Shown: piece after piece, positions 21,423-27,120 of the stretch
How positions within the stretch are numbered: position 1 is the stretch's first letter
Layout of the letters: each line of letters opens with the position of its first letter
IMG/VR virus record: IMGVR_UViG_3300030099_002117
Location: 1-27,120 of that record
From: a virus
Length of the DNA stretch: 27,120 bases
Direction: 5' to 3' (one strand)
Program-made: the position numbers and the translations under genes
The notes under the pieces: model-generated
Database searches by the model: none
Told to the model about the DNA's origin: nothing
Seen by the model: the letters and a program-made list of their open reading frames with translations, nothing else

Positions 21423-23359
21423 TATACTACTCCCATTTTACCTCTTGAGTTATAAGCTTGATTAACCATGCTTATAATCATATTTTTTCTTGTAGCAAGC
21501 AGTTCATCAAAACCTGCTGCATCTACTGTAGATATGTTAAAGTTTACGGTAGCACCCATGCCTTGTCCTTTTGTATGATCTATAACTGTTTCGTTTGGAT
21601 GTAATATTGCAGGAAAGCCACCTCTACCATCTAAACCACCTGCTCTAACGCCATACCCTGTAAAGCCACCACCCTCATTGTTCATTATATCTAAGCCACC
21701 ACTAGATTTATCTTTTTTACCTAATTTAAAGAAACCACCAAAGCTTTCAAACATTCTATCCAAAATAAGTTTTTGTATCGCAATTCTAATTAACTCATCA
21801 ACAACTGCTGTTGCAAAATCTTTAAAACTAGCCTTACCATTTTTAAGAAAATCCATAGTTAGACTTGTCAAGCCATCATAACTTTTCTTAAAAACTCCCT
21901 GCAATTCTTCTTGCATAGTTTTTATTGATGTAAAGAAGTCTTTATAACCTTTTTCTGCATCTGCAAAAAATTGTTCTAATGCAGATGGTATACCAAAACC
22001 TGTTTCACCATCTTCTTCTTTTGCGTTAGGATCACGACCAAGCAATAAATCCATTACTGATCTTCTTTTTACTTTTTCAAAGACTTTATCTTGGAGCTTA
22101 TTTATTTTTGTTATAGTTTGATCTATAGCTTTTTCTAAGTTTCCATCTTCAGATACTATATCACCAAGTAAATTTATTTTTGGTAAATTACCAATTCCAA
22201 GTTTATCCTTTAGTTTTTTTGGTAATTTATCAACAACTGCATTAATCATATCTATAGCTTCATTCATTTGCGTAAAAATAAAATTAGCTGCGTTTCTAAA
22301 ACCTTGACGTAGTGGTGTTAAAAAACCATCTTTAATACCCTGAAACAACGACAGAAATGCTAATAACTTTTTTAATGTTGATATTTTTACATCATTAGCA
22401 ATAATTTTAAATCCATGTATAAGTTCATCTCTAAAAACATAAAAAGCTGCTAAAGCTGTTGCTGCTGTAATAGCAAAAAAAGTTAGTGGATTTGCAAGTC
22501 CAAAGGCTATCATTGCCTTTGTAGCTTTTATTGTTGCAATTGTTATCAAACCTAATGCTGGTATTAAAATTACATCCATATTATTTGCTACCTTTGACAC
22601 GATGCTTGCAGTCCCAGAAAAACCATCTGTAAGTTCTTCAATATCACCAATCATAAATTGAAAATTATTACGTAAAGCAACGCCAGCTTGCCCTAATGTC
22701 ATGGGCATTTCTTTTATCAATTCATTAGTTTCTTCAAACCCCTTTATAAGAATTGGCATTACAACTTCTGCTGTTAATTTACCAGCATGACCGAACTCTC
22801 TTAGTTCACCAACAGTCATGTTCAAACCATCAGCGAGCATCTTAGTCAAAATGGTGTTGTTTTCCATAACTGATCTAAGCTCGTCACCTCTTAGTGTTCC
22901 AGAAGCCAAACCCTGTGCTAACTGTCTTGCAGAGTTATTTGCTTCTTGAGCATGCGAACCAGCAATAATAAAAGTATTTGCAACCATCTGTGTTGCTTTG
23001 GCTACATCTAACTGTGTAGCTCCTAGATGTTCTGTGGCTAAGGATAATCTTGTAAATAACATAGCAACAGCATCAAAATCAGACCTAGACTCAATAGCAA
23101 TTCTTTTCATGTGATCCATTGCTTTAGCAGTCTCTTCTACTGATCCTGTAAATGCCTGCATCCTGTTACGGACACCTATCATAACATTACCAGCTTCTAC
23201 AATTTCTCTAATACTAAAAGCACCAATAATGGTGTTTCTAAGTGTCTTTAATGATTGGTTAGCTTTTTTAGTGCTTTTGCTAAAGCTATTGAAAGCCTTT
23301 TTAGACTTGTCATTACCAAATATATTAAAATGTATGTCTGACTTAGTTAGTGCTGCCAC
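21422..23359 (-). CDS. Tail tape measure protein
   Basis: This is a 645-residue protein with a GTG start at 23359. The N-terminal 250 residues hold the tape measure domain typical of phages (MIGVRNRMQAFTG, ARQLAQGLASGTLRGDELRS, LREFGHAGKL). A hydrophobic segment (about 262-308) follows and is expected to insert into the host membrane during ejection. A charged helical region comes next, then a C-terminal tip that ends like other tape measures (LATRKNMIISMVNQAYNSRG). At 0.15 nm per residue it predicts a tail of about 95-100 nm. It sits directly after the frameshifted chaperone gene. Confidence 0.95.
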   Translation of the reverse strand: MAALTKSDIHFNIFGNDKSKKAFNSFSKSTKKANQSLKTLRNTIIGAFSIREIVEAGNVMIGVRNRMQAFTGSVEETAKAMDHMKRIAIESRSDFDAVAMLFTRLSLATEHLGATQLDVAKATQMVANTFIIAGSHAQEANNSARQLAQGLASGTLRGDELRSVMENNTILTKMLADGLNMTVGELREFGHAGKLTAEVVMPILIKGFEETNELIKEMPMTLGQAGVALRNNFQFMIGDIEELTDGFSGTASIVSKVANNMDVILIPALGLITIATIKATKAMIAFGLANPLTFFAITAATALAAFYVFRDELIHGFKIIANDVKISTLKKLLAFLSLFQGIKDGFLTPLRQGFRNAANFIFTQMNEAIDMINAVVDKLPKKLKDKLGIGNLPKINLLGDIVSEDGNLEKAIDQTITKINKLQDKVFEKVKRRSVMDLLLGRDPNAKEEDGETGFGIPSALEQFFADAEKGYKDFFTSIKTMQEELQGVFKKSYDGLTSLTMDFLKNGKASFKDFATAVVDELIRIAIQKLILDRMFESFGGFFKLGKKDKSSGGLDIMNNEGGGFTGYGVRAGGLDGRGGFPAILHPNETVIDHTKGQGMGATVNFNISTVDAAGFDELLATRKNMIISMVNQAYNSRGKMGVV

Positions 23360-23830
23360 TTCTTTCTTCCTTTATTTCATGATAAGCAAGCCATCCTTGA
23401 AACTCCTCTACAGTCATTCTTTCGATTTCGTATAAAGTCTTTCCTAGCTTTTCAGCTAATGCATATTTTATGTATAGCTGCTCATCTTTTATTACTTTTT
23501 TTTAACTTCTTCCTGTGAAACATTATTCATCATCTCAGTAGAAATTCTAATCAATACATCTCTATCTACCCTCTCCAATAAGGTTTGCTTATCGGCAATA
23601 GTAAACAACTTTTCACCAGCTTCATCTAGTGCTTTGTAAATTAATACATAAGCTAGAAGCTGTACATCATCATCTTTTGCTAATCTCATAAATTTAGAAG
23701 TCTCTGAAAGAGTTATGGGTTTGCAGTAAATCTTTAGCGGATTATCTTCATCCTCACCCCATTCAGGGACTTCTATAATTCTTGTATCAAGACTATCAAA
23801 ATGTTTTTTTGCGTTATCTATTGCTGACAT
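23343..23830 (-). CDS. Tail assembly chaperone, -1 frameshift fusion (GT-like)
   Basis: The 112-residue gene ends in AAA-AAA-AAG-TAA. A -1 slip on A-AAA-AAG (23501-23495) continues in an open frame for 50 more codons, giving a 162-residue product. The added part (VIKDEQLYIKYALAEKLGKT, then YEIERMTVEEFQGWLAY) has the typical sequence of the T half of lambda-type GT chaperones and ends at TAA 23345-23343, overlapping the tape measure start by 17 nt. Two chaperone forms in a set ratio are required for tail assembly in many siphoviruses. The slip is inferred, but the added part has no start codon of its own in a good context. Confidence 0.85.
23492..23830 (-). CDS. Tail assembly chaperone, short form (G-like)
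   Basis: This is the 112-residue unshifted product. IIEVPEWGEDEDNPLKIYCKPITLSE near the N-terminus is the usual start of siphovirus tail assembly chaperones. The rest is helical and charged. It lies between the tail tube gene and the tape measure, as expected. It should coat the tape measure and recruit tube subunits. The stop directly follows the slippery heptamer. Confidence 0.9.
   Translation of the reverse strand: MSAIDNAKKHFDSLDTRIIEVPEWGEDEDNPLKIYCKPITLSETSKFMRLAKDDDVQLLAYVLIYKALDEAGEKLFTIADKQTLLERVDRDVLIRISTEMMNNVSQEEVKKK
23495..23501 (-). promoter_or_regulatory. Programmed -1 ribosomal frameshift site (A AAA AAG)
   Basis: The heptamer A-AAA-AAG is in the correct phase and is the same as the E. 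coli dnaX slippery site. An internal Shine-Dalgarno-like AGGA (complement of 23511-23514) lies 9 nt upstream, close to the spacing that stimulates slipping in dnaX. A stop codon follows at once. An imperfect stem-loop (23454-23479) begins 15 nt downstream, too weak to rely on. Confidence 0.83.
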
Positions 23831-23832
23831 GA

Positions 23833-24222
23833 TTAATAAGTAGTAGTTGTTAAGCCACCTGTTCCCTGAACAGTAATGCTTGACTCTACTAAACCATCAA
23901 AAGATGCTGATACAGATTTTCCAGTCACAAGAGCAGTACCAGTAATTTTTACTGCTCCGCTTCCTGTGCCTTCAGGAGCAAAATTAAGTGTTACAGATGA
24001 TCCTACAGATAAAGCTGTTTGTCCGTTTGCATCGGTATCATCATATAAAACATCAACTGAGCCACTAAAATCCTTAATAGAAACCAAGTAAGTCTTTGAT
24101 GCATCACCCATGCTTGTATCTTCTACAACATCGGTTGTTTCATCAATACTATAACTTCTTATCTCAGCTATATCGTTACTTCCAACTTGAACAGTACCGC
24201 CTTTTCCTAAAAATGTTGCCAT
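23833..24222 (-). CDS. Major tail (tube) protein
   Basis: This is a 129-residue beta-rich protein (MATFLGKGGTVQVGSNDIAEIRSYSIDETTDVVEDTSMGDASKT...). The early pattern of G-V-Q-V-GS-IAEI-SYSIDE, with a ductile T-D-V-V-E-DTSMGD, is typical of siphovirus tube proteins. The ends are glycine/threonine rich, as are other tube proteins. It polymerises into hexameric rings around the tape measure. Location before the chaperone gene fits. The ribosome binding site (GAGGAA) lies in the end of the preceding gene. Confidence 0.9.
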   Translation of the reverse strand: MATFLGKGGTVQVGSNDIAEIRSYSIDETTDVVEDTSMGDASKTYLVSIKDFSGSVDVLYDDTDANGQTALSVGSSVTLNFAPEGTGSGAVKITGTALVTGKSVSASFDGLVESSITVQGTGGLTTTTY

Positions 24223-24224
24223 AG

Positions 24225-24371
24225 TTATTCCTCGTTTTTAGTTTTAGAAGAAGATTTAACTTTATCTTTCGATAGGATTGCTTCTTCTTTCCAACCCTTA
24301 CTCTTTAAATACTCTACACTATCAGGGTGAGCATCTATAGAACTTTTGCCATTTGGACTAATTAATTTCAT
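24225..24371 (-). CDS. Small basic protein between tail completion and tube genes
   Basis: This is a 48-residue frame (MKLISPNGKSSIDAHPDSVEYL...) that fills the gap of about 150 bp. Small proteins of the type MKLxSPNGK...HPDSVxxxxxxGW occur in this place in other phages. The tail is lysine/serine rich. It has a ribosome binding site (GAGGAAAA), and its stop is 2 bp from the tube protein start. Role unknown; possibly a head or tail joining accessory. Confidence 0.68.
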   Translation of the reverse strand: MKLISPNGKSSIDAHPDSVEYLKSKGWKEEAILSKDKVKSSSKTKNEE

Positions 24372-24382
24372 AATTTTCCTCG

Positions 24383-24823
24383 TTAAACTGCCACATCAGG
24401 ATTAGTTTCCTTGACATGATAAGTTGTTAAAAATGTAAGCGAAACATAGCCCATAGGCTGTTCGCCTTCCGCATTGAACTCTATTTCTGTTGATTCTAAA
24501 AAAGTATCTTTTGCAAGACCACCTAATGTAGTATCAGCAGCAATAGCTTCTTCAACTTCTTTGCATATTGTATCAATTATATCATCAAAATTAGTAGTGC
24601 CTTTAGCATAACCTTCTACAACCACGCTTAAATCTCTTTGCATAACTCTATCAGTATGCATTACCAATGGCTCTGATGTTTCTGATTTTGTGTAAATTAC
24701 CAATGCTGGAAGAGTATCTAATGGATAAACTCTTGACTCATGCACTCTTGTTCCTGTTGTTGTTAAATTATTTAGATTAGTGCCAAAGTATTCTCTTATT
24801 TGTTGTCTTACATGATTAGCCAT
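24383..24823 (-). CDS. Tail terminator / completion protein (gpU-like)
   Basis: This is a 146-residue protein (MANHVRQQIREYFGTNL...). The N-terminal helix, the segment RVYPLDTLPALVIYTKSE, and the later DLSVVVEGYAKGT and YVSLTFLTTYHV strands fit the gpU-like fold of tail terminator proteins, which cap the tube and join it to the head. Placed between the head-tail joining genes and the tube gene, as usual. It overlaps the next gene upstream by 1 nt. Confidence 0.78.
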   Translation of the reverse strand: MANHVRQQIREYFGTNLNNLTTTGTRVHESRVYPLDTLPALVIYTKSETSEPLVMHTDRVMQRDLSVVVEGYAKGTTNFDDIIDTICKEVEEAIAADTTLGGLAKDTFLESTEIEFNAEGEQPMGYVSLTFLTTYHVKETNPDVAV

Positions 24824-25173
24824 TACACTTCCTCAAGAATAAGAGATGAAAAACCTGTGCGATCTTTTTGTACATTGACAATAGTATAGTTTTGAGCAGC
24901 TTTAAGTGTATTACCGTTTACATCTTTTATAGCTTCAACATTTAATGTATCTCCAAAAGATGCGTTTGGAACATCGACACTTCTAGCATGAGCAGTTGGC
25001 TTCAAAGCCTCTAATCCAATTCCTTCATCTTGTAATATATATTCATTATTTAATATTATGCTTATAGATTTAGAAGTGCCTCCTCTTGTATAGGTTGCGC
25101 CTACACCATGCCCAAAATCTTTATCTAAATAATTAAGCATATCCGCCTCTGTTTCTAATCTATATTGACTCAT
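24823..25173 (-). CDS. Head-tail joining protein, copy 2 (paralogue)
   Basis: This is a 116-residue protein (ADMLNYLDKDFGHGVGATYTRGG...). FGHGV-ATYTRGG, IILNNEY, NTLKAAQNYTIVNV and the closing TGFSSLILEE line up with the next gene, so the two are paralogues. The pattern resembles gpFII/head-tail connector proteins. It overlaps that gene by 4 nt. Its role in head completion is likely but not proven. Confidence 0.75.
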   Translation of the reverse strand: MSQYRLETEADMLNYLDKDFGHGVGATYTRGGTSKSISIILNNEYILQDEGIGLEALKPTAHARSVDVPNASFGDTLNVEAIKDVNGNTLKAAQNYTIVNVQKDRTGFSSLILEEV

Positions 25174-25571
25174 TGTTTTTGTAAAACTAATGAGACCAAG
25201 CCTGTATTATCAGGCTCAACTATTTTTACTAAAAATGTAGTTGCTGCAACAAGTGTATTACCCTGATCTGTTGTTATAGCATCTACTCTTAATTCATCAT
25301 TTTCTGATATAAATGGAACGTCTGTAGCTTTCACTACTGCTCTTGGCTCAAATCCATCCACATCAACAGTACCGCCACCGATACCAAAATATTCCTGATC
25401 TATAATTAAATTTATTATTTTAGTAGCACCATCATCAATAAAGCTCATAGTATCTATTAATGGAAAATCATCAAAGAAGTTCTGCTGTTTTTCAATAAAA
25501 GTACCTGTAACACCATGACCTGTTGTGGCTTCTACATAGCTTGAAAAATCAGCAGCACTCTCTAATGGCAT
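25170..25571 (-). CDS. Head-tail joining protein, copy 1 (paralogue)
   Basis: This is a 133-residue protein (AADFSSYVEATTGHGVTGTF...). It shares with the 116-residue neighbour an acidic N-terminal helix, GHGV-GTF, LIIDQEY, the NTLVAATTFLVKIV strand and the final TGLVSLVLQK. It carries an extra loop near residues 28-45 (NFFDDFPLIDTMSF). Such proteins sit between portal/capsid and tail. Both paralogues seem intact and are translationally coupled. Confidence 0.75.
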   Translation of the reverse strand: MPLESAADFSSYVEATTGHGVTGTFIEKQQNFFDDFPLIDTMSFIDDGATKIINLIIDQEYFGIGGGTVDVDGFEPRAVVKATDVPFISENDELRVDAITTDQGNTLVAATTFLVKIVEPDNTGLVSLVLQKQ

Positions 25572-25780
25572 TATTTTTTACTTCTTTTTTTAGGTTTAGG
25601 AGTTTCAGATTTTTCTAATCCTACGCTTCTATTAGTTTCTTTTTTTGGCTTGCCTTTGTATTCTTCAGCTTTACCATAACCAACCAATGATCTACCTTCA
25701 TCAATAGGTAATTCAACAACATCACCTGCTTTAACTTTTTCTTTGTTTGCAACTGTATCTGCAAGTATTAAATATTTCAT
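25571..25780 (-). CDS. Small head-region protein
   Basis: This is a 69-residue protein. The start is placed at ATG 25780 because GAGAGGAACT lies just before it; a longer frame from 25840 would cross the hairpin at 25798-25818. The first 45 residues (MKYLILADTVANKEKVKAGD...) look like a small beta barrel. The C-terminus is a lysine/proline-rich tail (SETPKPKKRSKK) that could touch DNA. It is seen between capsid and connector genes; role unknown. Confidence 0.72.
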   Translation of the reverse strand: MKYLILADTVANKEKVKAGDVVELPIDEGRSLVGYGKAEEYKGKPKKETNRSVGLEKSETPKPKKRSKK

Positions 25781-25797
25781 AGTTCCTCTCTTAAAAG

Positions 25798-25818
25798 CGG
25801 AGGGCATTAAGCCCTCCG
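25798..25818 (-). terminator. GC-rich hairpin after the capsid gene (attenuator or partial terminator)
   Basis: A perfect 8-bp stem, CGGAGGGC (25798-25805) with GCCCTCCG (25811-25818), and a 5-nt loop. Read leftward it is followed by CTTTT, a short T-tract. Read rightward it is followed by TGTTTTT, a slightly longer one. It lies between the capsid gene and its neighbour, so a partial stop that lowers downstream expression, or mRNA end protection, is likely. Confidence 0.7.
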
Positions 25819-25843
25819 TGTTTTTGGTGCTTAAAACCATTTA

Positions 25844-27091
25844 TTATGATGCAGCACAGAATGAGACAGCATGCCTCACAGCTACGTCAACTGATTGTAA
25901 AGCCACAACTCTAACTGTACCTGAAGTTGAATTGCTATAAGGATCAACTAAAATATCTAACCCTCCAAACATTCCAATAAGTAAGTCATTGAAGTTACCA
26001 AAGACGTAATTGTTAGCTGTAAGCTGTGGTGAAACAACAGCTCTATAGCCATTAATTTCATCGTTTGCAGCTACGAATTGCGCAGTATTGGTTGCTTTCT
26101 CAGTAGTTTTAAGTGTGCCATAGTTTGATGGATGTACTATGTAAGCTAAGTCGCCTAGTAGTGCATTATCAACTCTAACAGCAGTTTCCATTGAAACCAT
26201 CTCAGCAAAAGTAGGAGCAGCAGCACTTGAAAGTGATACTGAGTTAATTCCTGAAGTGTTAGTAATACCTGTTGGATTACCTGAACTTCCAGAACCTTCT
26301 AATGCAGCGTCATCAATAGCAATAGCCATTGAAGCAGCTAGATCGTTTCTGATTAAGTTTTCTACATCTAATGATGATTGGATCATAAGTTGTCTAGTAA
26401 CGTCTGTAAAAGCTCCAAGAGACTTAGGACTCATAGAGACTGAACCAACTGTGAACTCACTTTCACCAGCAGCTCCGCCTTCTGAACTAATAAACGCAGC
26501 AGTTGATGCAGCAGTTTTTCTTGGGATTTTTACATCGCCAGACAGACCATTTAGCATAGTTGCTAGTGGCATGACAGCAGAATTATTACGTAAGACATCT
26601 ATAAAATCGCCTGCACGATAGTCTTGACCAATAAGGTCACCATCTGATCCAGCACTTAAATCTCTCTGACTCCAATTTCTTAGAACTTCAGATGGCAACA
26701 TTACTCCTTGAGCAGTTTGCCCGTATGATCTTTGTGCTGCTTCAGAAGCTTCAAATTCAAATCTAGCATTTTCTTGAGCTTTCCTATCAGTAGGATTTGC
26801 CATTGCATTGATAGCTCTCATAATGCTAAATCTTTTTGTTTCTTTTTCTGTAAGACCAATATCTTTTGGAGTTTCTAAAGGAGTATCATTAGAAATGTTG
26901 TCTAATAAAATACCTCTAAATTCTTCAACAGATTTGCCTTCAGAAATAGCTTTATGAGCTAGGTCTCTTTTGTTGTGCTTAACAGCTAAATCAAGAATCT
27001 CTTTTGAGTTTCTTGCAAATTCTTTTTTAGCAGCTTCAGCACTTTCTGACCTAACTTCATCAAGATTAATTTCTTGTTTTTCGTTTGACAT
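25844..27091 (-). CDS. Major capsid protein (HK97 fold)
   Basis: This is a 415-residue protein. The N-terminal 110 residues are highly charged and helical (NEKQEINLDEVRSESAEAAKK...), as in the delta/scaffolding domain removed during head maturation. From residue 120 on the sequence has typical capsid blocks: GVMLPSEVLRNW, FIDVLRNNSAVMPLATMLNGLSGDVKIPRKT, SEGGAAGESEFTVGSVSMSPKSLGAFTDVTRQLM and a C-terminal IGMFGGLDILVDPYS. It forms the icosahedral shell. The protease and portal expected to precede it would lie beyond the right edge. A Shine-Dalgarno (AAAGGTA) lies 7 nt before the ATG. Confidence 0.95.
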   Translation of the reverse strand: MSNEKQEINLDEVRSESAEAAKKEFARNSKEILDLAVKHNKRDLAHKAISEGKSVEEFRGILLDNISNDTPLETPKDIGLTEKETKRFSIMRAINAMANPTDRKAQENARFEFEASEAAQRSYGQTAQGVMLPSEVLRNWSQRDLSAGSDGDLIGQDYRAGDFIDVLRNNSAVMPLATMLNGLSGDVKIPRKTAASTAAFISSEGGAAGESEFTVGSVSMSPKSLGAFTDVTRQLMIQSSLDVENLIRNDLAASMAIAIDDAALEGSGSSGNPTGITNTSGINSVSLSSAAAPTFAEMVSMETAVRVDNALLGDLAYIVHPSNYGTLKTTEKATNTAQFVAANDEINGYRAVVSPQLTANNYVFGNFNDLLIGMFGGLDILVDPYSNSTSGTVRVVALQSVDVAVRHAVSFCAAS

Positions 27092-27120
27092 AATTTGTAC
27101 CTTTGTTTTTACTTTTTTTT
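27092..27120. other. Right-edge sequence upstream of the capsid gene
   Basis: 29 bp containing the capsid ribosome binding site. Read leftward, the edge starts with a run of eight A, then GTAA. This could be the end of an upstream gene, but too little is visible to call. Confidence 0.4.

Noticed and set aside
26256-26621. 121-codon upper-strand frame opposite the capsid gene
   Set aside because: No ribosome binding site, and it lies entirely within a well-recognised capsid gene.

Overview
This 27.1 kb window is a large part of the genome of a tailed, siphovirus-like double-stranded DNA phage. It carries an HK97-fold capsid gene, a tail tube, a tape measure, tail assembly chaperones, a J-like tail tip, a fibre with an S74 chaperone, and a lysis cassette. 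The DNA is AT-rich and genes are packed with 1-20 nt overlaps. Two clues suggest a low-GC gammaproteobacterial, perhaps marine, host: a near-perfect LexA box of the CTGT-N8-ACAG class upstream of the first rightward gene, and the AT-rich composition. The host is inferred, not shown. No integrase, terminase, portal or DNA polymerase lies inside the window.

Layout. (1) Positions 1-130: start of an unrecognised leftward gene that runs off the window. (2) 131-1512: a rightward operon of four small genes. It has a LexA/SOS box at 291-310, a hammerhead-ribozyme sequence at 575-630 between genes 1 and 2, and an intrinsic terminator at 1487-1513. (3) 1513-1993: non-coding, with a perfectly phased array of twelve 17-bp repeats (1723-1926) followed by a sigma70-type promoter. 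(4) 1994-2601: a second rightward operon of three small genes. It ends on a CTAG whose two strands supply the stop codons of two convergent genes. (5) 10343 down to 2598: the leftward early/replication operon, from a strong promoter (TTGACA-16-TATAAT). It encodes a lambda-exonuclease/YqaJ-like nuclease, small DNA-binding-type proteins, a PD-(D/E)XK nuclease, an SSB-like protein, a TOPRIM primase-RecA helicase, a PAPS-reductase-like PP-loop protein, DUF3310 and several tiny genes. A regulatory spacer with dyads (5113-5224) divides it. (6) 27091 down to 10405: the leftward late operon, with capsid, head-tail joining, tail tube, frameshifted chaperone, tape measure, tail tip, fibre, small proteins, holin, lysozyme and a nuclease.

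How it fits together. The late region follows the usual siphovirus assembly order. The early region supplies recombination and replication functions. The rightward left-hand region looks regulatory: an SOS-controlled transcript that may cut itself, an iteron-like array, and the same ATTTGC core scattered in one orientation and all reading frames through the early genes at 3.2-5.1 kb.

The most notable observations are the hammerhead candidate inside an SOS-controlled operon, the iteron array with its dispersed motif, and the -1 frameshift site in the tail chaperone gene. All calls come from reading the sequence; no database search was run.
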